A stretch of DNA of 8,992 nt from JAYELX01 sp964544065 (GTDB lineage: Bacteria > Chloroflexota > Anaerolineae > Anaerolineales > UBA11858): positions 1 through 8,992 of the forward strand of contig CAZJBA010000127.1 in assembly GCA_964544065.1 (NCBI GenBank). Direction: 5' to 3'. Shown one piece after another: positions 1-6,530 of the stretch. The number at the start of each line of letters is the position of its first letter. Positions within the stretch are counted from its first letter, which is position 1. The notes under the pieces are model-generated. The model was given only the letters and a program-made list of their open reading frames with translations, did no database searches and was not told the DNA's origin. The position numbers and the translations under genes were made by a program.

Positions 1-228
1 CAATGTTATTGGAATCAACGCCCCGGCTACAGCCTGGATCAACGCCAACTACGCTTGATGTTTTATGACTATGCCTATTTGCGAAAAACATGGCGAAAAG
101 ACAAGACGGGTCGAGCTCAAGAGGCATTGAAGCAGCGTGACAAATGGGAAAATGGCTCTATTTTGGGGCTGGGGACTCGGCTTGGCCCTTTCTGGTATCC
201 CGTTCATCTGGCAAACAAGCAACAATGA
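1..228 (+). CDS. 3' end of an unidentified protein gene (partial)
   Basis: An open frame runs from the first base to a TGA at 226-228, giving 75 C-terminal residues; the 5' part lies outside the window. The fragment is rich in aromatic and basic residues, with RLMFYDYAYLRKTWRKDK around residues 19-36 and a GLGTRLGPFWYP stretch near the end. It has no obvious membrane segment and no motif I recognise. It ends 54 bp upstream of the dehydrogenase on the same strand, so the two could share a transcript. It might be an accidental open frame, but 75 codons without a stop and a protein-like composition favour a real gene end. No function is assigned. Confidence 0.45.
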   Translation, partial: QCYWNQRPGYSLDQRQLRLMFYDYAYLRKTWRKDKTGRAQEALKQRDKWENGSILGLGTRLGPFWYPVHLANKQQ

Positions 229-282
229 CAGGAGCCACGCAATTGAGACTTCGGAAGTTTTATAAGCGGTATCAGTGCCGCA

Positions 283-1119
283 ATGTACTCGATGAATTCA
301 CAAATTGTGCCCAATAAAAATGTCTTGGAAACTCCAGTCATCATCATCACCGGCGCTTCTTCCGGAATTGGAGCCGCCGCGGCGCGTTTGCTGGGTGGAG
401 AGCACGACTTGCGGGTAGTGTTGGCCGCTCGCCGAGTGGAGCGTTTACGCGCCTTGGAAGAGCAGATTCAGGCCGCGGGTGGCCAGGCGCTCTCGGTCCC
501 CACCGATGTGACCCGACTCGATCAATTACACAACTTGGTTGAGGCCACCCAGGAGCATTATGGTCGCATCGATGTGTTGTTCAACAACGCCGGCTTTGGC
601 CGTTTGAAAGAATTGGGACAACTAGACCCTGTGGATGACATTCAGGCCCAAGTTCGGGTCAACTTGTCAGGTTTGATCCACACAACTCGACTGATCCTTC
701 CGATCATGCAGGAACAGGGTCGCGGCCACATCATCAACATGTCCTCCGTGGCCGGTTTTGTCGCTCCTCCGTCTTACAGTGTCTATTCGGCCACAAAATA
801 TGCCGTCCGAGGCTTCACCGAATCACTCCGCAGAGAAGTTGCGGGTTCGGACATTCAGGTATCGGGAATCTATCCGGGCACGGTAGAGACGGAATTCAGC
901 CATCACACCGGTAGCAATGGTTATGCTGGATATCGCACGCCCGGTTTTTTGACCCTGTCGCCCGAAGCGGTAGCAGAGTCCGTCTGGCGAGTCATCCAAC
1001 GGCCGCGGCCAACCGTTGTCATTCCCCCCGTGATGAAAAGTGTGATTTGGATCAATCAATTCTTTCCCCGGCTGGTCGATTGGGTTATCCGTCAAGCGAT
1101 CTCTCTTCGGAGTTCTTAA
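283..1119 (+). CDS. Short-chain dehydrogenase/reductase (classical SDR family)
   Basis: A 278-residue NAD(P)-dependent oxidoreductase with a Rossmann fold, probably cytosolic. The cofactor glycine motif TGASSGIG is at residues 23-30, NNAG at 101-104, the structural Asn at 127 (VNLSG), the catalytic Ser at 155 (INMSS) and the Tyr168/Lys172 pair in YSATK. The basic AARR at 48-51, after the second strand, suggests a preference for NADP(H). The length is close to the 250-280 residues usual for classical SDRs, with a slightly longer C-terminus carrying an aromatic/hydrophobic patch (PTVVIPPVMKSVIWINQFF). The substrate cannot be read from sequence. The start is uncertain: ATG at 283, ATG at 292 and GTG at 307 are all in frame, and none has a good Shine-Dalgarno sequence. 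It is transcribed towards the SepIVA-like gene and ends at a shared terminator. Confidence 0.9.
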   Translation: MYSMNSQIVPNKNVLETPVIIITGASSGIGAAAARLLGGEHDLRVVLAARRVERLRALEEQIQAAGGQALSVPTDVTRLDQLHNLVEATQEHYGRIDVLFNNAGFGRLKELGQLDPVDDIQAQVRVNLSGLIHTTRLILPIMQEQGRGHIINMSSVAGFVAPPSYSVYSATKYAVRGFTESLRREVAGSDIQVSGIYPGTVETEFSHHTGSNGYAGYRTPGFLTLSPEAVAESVWRVIQRPRPTVVIPPVMKSVIWINQFFPRLVDWVIRQAISLRSS

Positions 1120-1135
1120 GTTTGGTCTGCTGATA

Positions 1136-1171
1136 GGAAAAAGCCCCGGTGTTCGCTCCGGGGCTTTTTCC
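1136..1171. terminator. Bidirectional rho-independent terminator
   Basis: A perfect 14-bp inverted repeat (arms 1136-1149 and 1158-1171) encloses an 8-nt loop. The core is GCCCCGG/CCGGGGC with AAAAA on one side and TTTTT on the other, so each strand reads a GC stem followed by a U tract. It lies 16 bp after the dehydrogenase stop and directly abuts the stop codon of the convergent minus-strand gene at 1172-1174. It therefore most likely ends both transcripts. Confidence 0.93.
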
Positions 1172-1687
1172 TTATTTTCCTTTTTTGAACTTTCTTATTT
1201 CCTCGTCAGGAAGGACAAGTTTTTCTGAGGGATTGCTTTCCTCCGACACGTTTTGTAGGGTCATGATGCCGTTGCGGGCTTGATTGAGCAGCCGCTCTAA
1301 TTCCTGTTCGATTCGTGAAAGCGCTTGGATGGCATAGTTGTCGGCATCTCGGCGGGTTTCATCGGCTTCGGCTTGGGCTTGTTCTATGATTTCCTCGGCG
1401 CGAGACTTTGCTGCTTTTACGACCGAATTCTGTTCTACTAAATTTTTACTTTTCTCGCGCGCTAACGCCAGGGTGCGATTGGCTTCCTCCTGGGCCTGTG
1501 CCTGGATGCGGTCGCGTTGGGTCAGAACTTCTTGCGACTTTTTTACCTCCTCAGGAATGGTCACCCGCATCTGGTCGATGATGTCTAGCATGCGATCCTC
1601 ATCGACAATTACATTGTGGGTAAAAGGAATCGGGCGGCTGTTGTTGAAGAGTTCTTCTAATCGATCTACGAGATAGAGAATGTCCAT
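1172..1687 (-). CDS. SepIVA/DivIVA-like coiled-coil protein
   Basis: A 171-residue soluble protein. A short N-terminal helix is followed by a conserved-looking block, RPIPFTHNVIVDEDRMLDII at 18-37, then an Ala/Glu/Gln/Arg-rich predicted coiled coil from about 46 to 145, and a charged C-terminal tail ending in KFKKGK. From memory, the block and the 'IPEEVKKSQEVL' start of the coil resemble mycobacterial Rv2927c (SepIVA), a septation factor of DivIVA type whose family shows VP(M)T...VVPR.DVLELIDDI..AIP. A role as a cytoplasmic scaffold in division or envelope growth is inferred from that resemblance only. ATG at 1685-1687 is preceded by a strong Shine-Dalgarno sequence, AGGGAGGAG at 1692-1700, which fixes the start. 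It lies downstream of coaD on the same strand, separated by 638 bp of repeats. It could also be annotated as a 'hypothetical/ATPase-like' coiled-coil protein. Confidence 0.8.
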   Translation of the reverse strand: MDILYLVDRLEELFNNSRPIPFTHNVIVDEDRMLDIIDQMRVTIPEEVKKSQEVLTQRDRIQAQAQEEANRTLALAREKSKNLVEQNSVVKAAKSRAEEIIEQAQAEADETRRDADNYAIQALSRIEQELERLLNQARNGIMTLQNVSEESNPSEKLVLPDEEIRKFKKGK

Positions 1688-1760
1688 GTAGCTCCTCCCT
1701 CAGAGGTGCAAACATTGACCGAAGGCTCAATGATCTGGCGTTTTGTTGGTTGGGTGAAAA

Positions 1761-1802
1761 GTATCTTCTCAATATATCTTGCCTGTTTTATTGAGAAGAT
1801 AC
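1761..1802. repeat. Perfect 14-bp inverted repeat upstream of the SepIVA-like gene
   Basis: GTATCTTCTCAATA at 1761-1774 is exactly the reverse complement of 1789-1802, with a 14-nt spacer. It lies 74-115 bp upstream of the SepIVA-like start codon. As RNA it would form a stable AT-rich hairpin; read on the minus strand it is followed only by TTTT, so it would be a weak terminator. It could instead be an operator-like dyad. The target duplication of the adjacent mobile element overlaps its right arm. Confidence 0.75.
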
Positions 1803-1984
1803 AGGGGATGGTTGTGGAAAGGGAATATTGCTGCATTAGGCCGCTAGGTCTCGATACATTTTCGCTCGCTATGCGTGCTTCGCAAAACTACAGCGAATGC
1901 TCTGCACGCCTCCGGCGACACTCGACCGGCGCTGATGTTTTTTACAAAAAGTGTTACCTTATTCGTGAACCATCCCAGATACAG
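1797..1984. mobile_element. MITE-like element with 8-bp target-site duplication
   Basis: The element body is 1805-1976 (172 bp). It begins GGGATGGTT (1805-1813) and ends with the exact inverted copy AACCATCCC (1968-1976). Immediately outside, AGATACAG occurs at 1797-1804 and again at 1977-1984, the 8-bp duplication expected from transposition. The body carries no transposase. It contains an imperfect palindrome, including GCGTGC-TTCGC (1873-1883) facing GCGAA (1893-1897) and GCACGC (1904-1909). It is therefore best described as a non-autonomous miniature inverted-repeat element. Several insertion sequence families make 8-bp duplications, and I do not assign the parent family. The last 37 bp of the element recur at 6338-6374. 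Confidence 0.8.
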
Positions 1985-2106
1985 ATACGGTGAAAAGCTT
2001 AAAAAATAGTGTTTAAATAAGATTACACGGAAGTGACACTTTCGTCAAGTATAAGTGCGAGCGGGTTAAGTACAGTGGAAATTAAGTAATCAAACATTTT
2101 TAGATC

Positions 2107-2257
2107 TGTCATTGCGAGGTAGTTTTATCGCCGATCGCGAAGCATGCCGTCGCTTTGCGTGCCCTTCGGGCATGGGGTAAGCAATCTCCCCGATGGGCAA
2201 GGAGACTGCTTCGCAATGCCAGCGGCACGCAAAGCGAGCGAGACGCTCGCAGTGACA
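2107..2257. repeat. TGTCATTGCGAG-type palindromic repeat element
   Basis: The 151-bp element is bounded by TGTCATTGCGAG (2107-2118) and CTCGCAGTGACA (2246-2257), inverted with one mismatch. Inside are a perfect 13-bp inverted pair, CGCTTTGCGTGCC (2151-2163) and 2224-2236, a pair GCAATCTCC (2181-2189)/GGAGACTGC (2201-2209), a hairpin TGCCC-TTC-GGGCA (2160-2172), and a 7-bp hairpin GCGAGCG-AGA-CGCTCGC (2234-2250). Repeats with TGTCATTGCGAG ends and GCAATCTCC cores are common between genes in many bacteria, including Chloroflexota. No flanking target duplication is visible. It may act as a transcript-end structure for coaD. Confidence 0.75.
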
Positions 2258-2325
2258 TGGTGTGAAAAGTGTTGAAAACTTCCTTTACGCTGTATTAAGC
2301 TTGGGAGTGCGGTGTCCGTAACAAT

Positions 2326-2850
2326 TTAATCCCGCAGCGATGAGGTGGGCACAATGTCCTGCTCGTCGCCCAATTCGGAGAAGCGTTCCTTGAGCGCCTC
2401 TTCCACATGAGAGGGCACCAAACTGCTGACATCACCGTTCAAAGAAGCAATTTCGCGTACCGTTGCAGCGGAGAGAAAAGTATGCTCCTCGTGCGTGATC
2501 AGGGCGACCACCTCGATATCGGACGAGAGGCGATGATTGGCCAGCGCCATGCGGAATTCATATTCAAAATCCGAGAAAACCCGCAGGCCGCGCACAATCA
2601 CCTGGGAGTCGATTTCTTGACAGAATTCAACCGTCAAGCCGCTGTAGCCCGTTACGGTGATGTTGGCTTCCTCTTGCAGGGCTTGGCGGGCCAGTTTGAT
2701 GCGCATCTCGGACGGGAAAAGGATTTTTTTCAAAGGGCGGGCGTAAACCGCGACGACCAGTTCGTCAAAGAGCCGGGCCGCGCGCCGGGCGATGTTAATG
2801 TGCCCGTAGTGAATAGGATCAAACGTTCCAGGGAAAACAGCACGTATCAT
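2326..2850 (-). CDS. coaD: Phosphopantetheine adenylyltransferase
   Basis: CoaD (PPAT) transfers AMP from ATP to 4'-phosphopantetheine to give dephospho-CoA, the penultimate step of CoA synthesis, in the cytosol. The 174-residue protein shows the nucleotidyltransferase signature PGTFDPIHYGH at 7-17 (HxGH 14-17), Lys42 in the KKILF loop, RGLR at 87-90 with DFEYE at 94-98, and FLSAATVRE at 125-133. The last matches the usual (S/T)SSxVRE region with Ala in place of one Ser. The family is about 160 residues, so there is a short extra tail of roughly 14 residues. The ATG at 2848-2850 lies one base after the recG stop (2852-2854), implying translational coupling; no strong Shine-Dalgarno sequence is visible. 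It is the last gene of the degV-recG-coaD run. Confidence 0.97.
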   Translation of the reverse strand: MIRAVFPGTFDPIHYGHINIARRAARLFDELVVAVYARPLKKILFPSEMRIKLARQALQEEANITVTGYSGLTVEFCQEIDSQVIVRGLRVFSDFEYEFRMALANHRLSSDIEVVALITHEEHTFLSAATVREIASLNGDVSSLVPSHVEEALKERFSELGDEQDIVPTSSLRD

Positions 2851-2851
2851 A

Positions 2852-5311
2852 TTAACTGATGTCTGTGTTGGTTTGTCGCCAGAAGCGCCGGAGGGCGGCG
2901 GCGAGACCTTGATGCTCTGGCTGAGTCAGGTTGGGGTCCCTTTGGAATAATTTCTGAGCGTAGTGACGGGCTTGCTCGATCAGGTCGATATCCATCAGGT
3001 CGGCCATGCGTAATTGCGCATAGCCGGATTGGCGCGTGCCCAGAAATTCGCCCGGGCCGCGCTGTTTCAGGTCGCGTTCGGCCAGCTCGAAACCATCGTT
3101 GGTCGCTACCATGGCCTGGAGGCGCTCGTTTTCGACGTCGTCGGCTTTGCTGGGGATCAAGACACAATAGGATTGGTCGCCACCCCGCCCAACCCGCCCG
3201 CGCAACTGGTGCAACTGGGCTAACCCGAAACGGTTTGCGCCCTCGACCAGCATGACCGTGGCGTTGGGCACATCTACGCCCACTTCAACCACCGTCGTGG
3301 CAACCAAAATGTCGTAGGCTCCATCGCGAAATTGGGCCATGACAGCTTCTTTTTCGCTGGGGGGCAGTTGACCGTGCAGCAGGCCCAGCTTGGTGTGAGT
3401 GAAGACCTCTTTTTTTAGACGGGCGTGTTCTTCTACCGCGGCCATCTCTTCACTTTTGTCACTCTCTTCCACCAGCGGATAGATGATGAATGCTTGCCTG
3501 CCGGCCTCAATTTGGCGTTGCACCAATCCATACGCTCGCTCGCGTTCGCGCGGGTAGAGTAAATAGGTGCCGACCTCTTTACGCCCCGGCGGCATTTCAT
3601 CGATCACGGACAGATCCAGGTCGCCGTACACGGTCAGTGCCAACGAGCGCGGGATCGGGGTCGCCGTCATTACCATCAGGTGCGGGTTTTCACCTTTCTC
3701 CCGCAGCGCGGCGCGTTGATTGACGCCGAAGCGGTGCTGCTCATCGATAATGGCCAATTGCAAGTCATCAAATTGAACCGGGTCTTCGATCAGGGCGTGA
3801 GTGCCGACGACCACTTTGATCTCGCCCGCAGAGAGGCCGGCCCGGATGCTCTCTTTTTCGCTCTCGGGCGTGGCCCCGATCATCAGGCGAATCTCGCCGG
3901 GAGCAAAACCGGCTTGTGCTGACAAGATGGAGGTCAAACTGTGAAAATGCTGTTCCGCTAAAATGCTGGTGGGCGCCATCATGGCGGCCTGGGCTCCTTG
4001 CCGGGTGATCATGGCGATAGCTAGCGCGGCCACAACCGTCTTGCCGGAACCGACATCGCCTTGCAACAGGCGGTTCATGGGATGGCCGCTGGCCAAATCG
4101 GCCCGCACCTCGGCGAGGGCTTTCTTTTGGGCCCGGGTGAGTTCAAACGGGAGCCGCTCGAGATGGGATTGAATCCATTCGTCAGAGACTTCAAAAGCGC
4201 GCCCTGTCCGCTGCTGCCATTCGACTTTTTGTTGCAACACGCCCAATTGCAAGAAAAAGATTTCATCGAAAGCGAGCCGGTATTTTGCCCGCTTCAAAAT
4301 TTCCCACGAATCGGGATAATGAGTTTCTTGCAGCGCCGCGCCCAAATCCATCAGATCGGCTTGCTCTTTTATCCAGCCTGGTAGCGCATCCTGCACTTTG
4401 GGCGCCCACTCGGCCACCACAGCGTGGATCTTTTTGCGCAGCCAGGTCTGGGAGACGTTCGCCGTGAGCGGATAGATGGGCACAATCCCCTCGGCCATCA
4501 GGTGTTTGCGTTCCACCGGCGACCAGGATGGGTTCGTCATCGTCAGGCGGCCAAGATATTGATCGATTTTTCCGGACAGGACGATCTGTTTGCCGGGCCT
4601 CAATTTCTTAATCAGCCAGGGTTGGTTGAACCAGGTCACCCGCATGGCGCCGCTGCCATCGCTGATGACGGCCTCAACCAGCGTCCGGTGCCCCCCACTC
4701 ACTTTGCGTTTGTTGGCCGATTGAATCGTACCAATCAGGCTGACCTTTTCTCCGTATTGGAGCTTGTTGATCGGCTTCATTTCGGAATAATCGTCATGGC
4801 GGTGGGGGAAATGGTAGAGCAGGTCGCCCAGGGTGTAGACCCCCAGTTTTGCCAACCTTTGGGCATAGCTGGGGCCGATGTTTTTGAGGCTGGTGACATC
4901 GGCGTTGAGATCGGCTACATCTTCGGGAGCGAGTCTCGGGCGCGCCCTCGGGGCAGGCTTCTGCTGCCTGGAACGGGATTCCGCCTCGAGTGAGTCACGT
5001 TGTTCTTGCCGCTGGGCGGGAGTCGCTTTTCGTTGGGGAGCGGTTTGGGGGGAAGGTTCGCCCACCTCCCGCTGAATCCGCCTCCAAAGTCCGGTTAAAG
5101 CCTCCTTGCGAGAATTTTCACTCAAAGCATGGTAATCCCGCAATCGGCTGATCACGGCCTGAATCAGAGGTTCGGGTAACTTGTCGGCTCGCGCTTCGGC
5201 CGCCCACGGCTGGAGCATCTGCTCTAACCCCCCGATGATGGCGCGATTTTGGTAGCCTTGTTTGGCTTCTTGTCGGAAATATTTGCGTAGTTTTTCGATA
5301 GAAGGTTTCAT
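2852..5311 (-). CDS. recG: ATP-dependent DNA helicase RecG
   Basis: RecG is a superfamily 2 translocase that remodels stalled replication forks and branched recombination intermediates. In this 819-residue protein an OB-fold wedge domain covers about 135-265 (SLKNIGPSYAQRLAKLGV, then YGEKVSLIGTI). Walker A GDVGSGKT is at 418-425, the DEQH box at 523-526, motif III MTATPIPR at 548-555, motif V around 671-681 and motif VI QLHQLRGRVGRG at 699-710. The TRG region ERDLKQRGPGEFLGTRQSG is at 745-763. E. coli RecG has 693 residues; the extra length is an N-terminal helical region (1-85) plus a Gln/Arg/Pro-rich linker (86-125). Extended N-termini occur in RecG of Thermotoga and other phyla. The ATG at 5309-5311 has no Shine-Dalgarno sequence. 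The gene starts 30 bp after degV and is followed at once by coaD. Confidence 0.97.
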   Translation of the reverse strand: MKPSIEKLRKYFRQEAKQGYQNRAIIGGLEQMLQPWAAEARADKLPEPLIQAVISRLRDYHALSENSRKEALTGLWRRIQREVGEPSPQTAPQRKATPAQRQEQRDSLEAESRSRQQKPAPRARPRLAPEDVADLNADVTSLKNIGPSYAQRLAKLGVYTLGDLLYHFPHRHDDYSEMKPINKLQYGEKVSLIGTIQSANKRKVSGGHRTLVEAVISDGSGAMRVTWFNQPWLIKKLRPGKQIVLSGKIDQYLGRLTMTNPSWSPVERKHLMAEGIVPIYPLTANVSQTWLRKKIHAVVAEWAPKVQDALPGWIKEQADLMDLGAALQETHYPDSWEILKRAKYRLAFDEIFFLQLGVLQQKVEWQQRTGRAFEVSDEWIQSHLERLPFELTRAQKKALAEVRADLASGHPMNRLLQGDVGSGKTVVAALAIAMITRQGAQAAMMAPTSILAEQHFHSLTSILSAQAGFAPGEIRLMIGATPESEKESIRAGLSAGEIKVVVGTHALIEDPVQFDDLQLAIIDEQHRFGVNQRAALREKGENPHLMVMTATPIPRSLALTVYGDLDLSVIDEMPPGRKEVGTYLLYPRERERAYGLVQRQIEAGRQAFIIYPLVEESDKSEEMAAVEEHARLKKEVFTHTKLGLLHGQLPPSEKEAVMAQFRDGAYDILVATTVVEVGVDVPNATVMLVEGANRFGLAQLHQLRGRVGRGGDQSYCVLIPSKADDVENERLQAMVATNDGFELAERDLKQRGPGEFLGTRQSGYAQLRMADLMDIDLIEQARHYAQKLFQRDPNLTQPEHQGLAAALRRFWRQTNTDIS

Positions 5312-5341
5312 GGGGGCTATTGTACCACTTGTCTGGCTTGT

Positions 5342-6178
5342 TTATGATGCTGACACCGCGACGGCTCCGAGCCCGTTGGGCCCGACATGGACGCCAATCA
5401 CGGGTGTGATGTTGATCGTCAGGGGTGGGTAGTTGATTGGCATAGCGAGGTTTTCGAGCAGGTGTCGGGCCTCAGTTTCGGCGTTGCTGTGCAAGATGGC
5501 CAGTCGCTCCAGCGGCCCGAGCTTTTCGACCAGGGTTTTGAGGTGAGCGATCCCTTTCTTGCGGGTGCGGGCTTGGCCCAGGTTGAGCACTTGGCCCTTT
5601 TTTACTTCCACAAACGGTTTGATCCGCAGCAGCGAGCCGATCTGCGCGCTGACCCAGGAGACCCGCCCGCTCCGGCGGATGTATTCGAAGGTGTCCAACA
5701 TGGCGATCAGGTGGAGACGTTGTTGCATGCCTTGAATGAGGTTGAGAATCTCCGGCAGCGCCAATCCTTGCGCGGCTGCTTCTGCCGCTGCCAGGGCTTG
5801 AAACCCCAGCCCCATTGAGAGCGATCCGCTGTCGAAAACGCAGATGCGCTCGCTAAAACTCTGCGCGGCGGATTTGGCGGTGTCCAGGACGCCGCTGAGT
5901 TTGCTGGCGATGTGAATCGAAAGGATCGTTTCGATTCCTTGATGGAACAGATTTTGGTAAACGGTCTGAAACGCTCCCAGACTGGGCGTTGCCGTGGTTG
6001 TAAGTGTTTTGGTTGTGACCAGGCGTTGGTAAAATTCTGGCCGCGAGATGTCCTGCTGGTCGACAAGATTTTGCCCGTCCATGACGATGATGGCTGGGAT
6101 GACCTCAATCTGGTGCTGGTCGACCAGATCAGGGGGGAGATCGGCGGTGCTGTCGGTGACGATGGCAATTTTTGGCAT
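5342..6178 (-). CDS. DegV family protein, probable FakB-type fatty-acid-binding partner of FakA
   Basis: DegV/FakB proteins bind a fatty acid and present its carboxylate to the kinase FakA, giving acyl-phosphate for phospholipid synthesis. This 278-residue protein has the family length and motifs: TDSTADLP at 8-15, TTATPS at 61-66 (the usual TSxPS, with Ala for Ser), SKLSG at 92-96, DSGSLSMGLG at 116-125, YIRRSGRVS at 166-174, LLRIKPFVEVKKG at 183-195 and GVHVGPNGLG at 262-271. Thr62, Arg172 and His264 fall where FakB proteins contact the fatty acid head group. The canonical GPGALG is GPNGLG here. It lies on the same strand as fakA, 352 bp downstream, and 30 bp ahead of recG. Partnership with FakA is inferred from family and context. 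The ATG at 6176-6178 lacks a clear ribosome-binding site. Confidence 0.92.
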   Translation of the reverse strand: MPKIAIVTDSTADLPPDLVDQHQIEVIPAIIVMDGQNLVDQQDISRPEFYQRLVTTKTLTTTATPSLGAFQTVYQNLFHQGIETILSIHIASKLSGVLDTAKSAAQSFSERICVFDSGSLSMGLGFQALAAAEAAAQGLALPEILNLIQGMQQRLHLIAMLDTFEYIRRSGRVSWVSAQIGSLLRIKPFVEVKKGQVLNLGQARTRKKGIAHLKTLVEKLGPLERLAILHSNAETEARHLLENLAMPINYPPLTINITPVIGVHVGPNGLGAVAVSAS

Positions 6179-6272
6179 ATTTAGAAACTGTCCGTGAATA
6201 ACTTCGTAGAATGGCTTGGTTAGATCCGAAGGGTTTTCACAGTAATTGGGTTGATTAGCGCAATATTTCTGG

Positions 6273-6292
6273 AAAAAAAGCCGAATTTCGGC
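6273..6292 (-). terminator. Probable rho-independent terminator after fakA (minus strand)
   Basis: Read on the minus strand, GCCGAAATTCGGC is followed directly by seven T residues (A run at 6273-6279). The stem is short (5-6 bp), so strength is uncertain. It lies about 240 bp beyond the fakA stop and 95 bp before the degV start. Confidence 0.55.
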
Positions 6293-6295
6293 GTC

Positions 6296-6374
6296 GGGAT
6301 GGTTCAGAATGACGCCCCCCCTGAACGCTTACAGATATTTTACAAAAAGTGTTACCTTAACCGGGAACCATCCC
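6296..6374. repeat. Second, degenerate copy of the MITE-like element ends
   Basis: Positions 6338-6374 match 1940-1976 at 34 of 37 positions, including an unbroken 22-bp block (6338-6359), so this is the same right end as the element at 1805-1976. A perfect inverted copy of its terminal GAACCATCCC (6365-6374) occurs as GGGATGGTTC at 6296-6305. Together they would delimit a 79-bp element. Unlike the first copy there is no flanking 8-bp duplication, and the left part differs from the first copy beyond the first 9 bp. It is probably a deleted or rearranged relative. Confidence 0.6.
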
Positions 6375-6400
6375 TAAATTTTCAAAGTCCATAAATCGCC

Positions 6401-6494
6401 CATAGGGGCTATCGCCGAACGTCGATCTTCATCGACGTGGCTGCGTCCACGCAGGTGGACGCTCAGCGAAGCTCCTATGCCCGACTTCAGTCGC
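6401..6494. repeat. Structured palindromic element (nested hairpins)
   Basis: An imperfect outer inverted repeat pairs CATAGGGGCTATCGC (6401-6415) with 6465-6479, 12 of 15 positions matching. It encloses two perfect hairpins: ACGTCGAT-CTTC-ATCGACGT (6419-6438) and GCGTCCAC-GCAG-GTGGACGC (6443-6462). A further CGACT-TC-AGTCG hairpin follows at 6482-6493. As RNA this would fold into a three-way junction. It lies 37 bp past the fakA stop and probably belongs to a dispersed repeat family; a role in ending or stabilising the fakA mRNA is possible. Confidence 0.65.
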
Positions 6495-6530
6495 AAGTTT
6501 GGGAGTTGGGAAATAGAGTAGAGGCTGAGT

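Larger units (their letters stand above)
1688..2325. other. Repeat-rich intergenic region between coaD and the SepIVA-like gene
   Basis: No credible gene lies in these 638 bp. A 95-codon plus-strand open frame (1706-1993) crosses the mobile element and has no protein-like signature. From left to right the gap holds a small hairpin in the SepIVA-like leader (CATTGA/TCAATG, 1713-1718 and 1727-1732), a 14-bp dyad (1761-1802), a miniature transposon-like element (1805-1976) and a TGTCATTGCGAG-type palindromic element (2107-2257). Stretches 1985-2106 and 2258-2325 are AT-rich and I see nothing definite in them. I find no clear terminator immediately after coaD. Confidence 0.7.
6179..6530. other. 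Intergenic region between fakA and degV with hairpins and repeats
   Basis: No credible gene lies in these 352 bp. Ordered along the minus-strand transcript leaving fakA, it contains a hairpin cluster (6401-6494), a repeat shared with the mobile element in the coaD gap (6296-6374), and a terminator-like hairpin with a T run (6273-6292). About 95 bp of degV leader follow, in which I find no convincing promoter pair. If the terminator works, degV-recG-coaD must start from a promoter in those 95 bp or depend on read-through. Confidence 0.6.

Noticed and set aside
229..282. Promoter of the dehydrogenase (TTGAGA at 243 and TATAAG at 261)
   Set aside because: The spacing is only 12 bp, too short for a sigma-70 promoter.
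1706..1993. 95-codon plus-strand open frame
   Set aside because: It runs across a dyad and the mobile element, has no ribosome-binding site and its translation reflects palindromic repeat DNA.
1688..2325. CRISPR array
   Set aside because: The repeats here are inverted and dispersed, not regularly spaced direct repeats, and no cas gene is present.
4424..4993. 189-codon plus-strand open frame
   Set aside because: It is antisense to the well-supported recG coding sequence and is composed of Arg/Gly/Pro/Gln-rich shadow sequence typical of GC-rich antisense frames.
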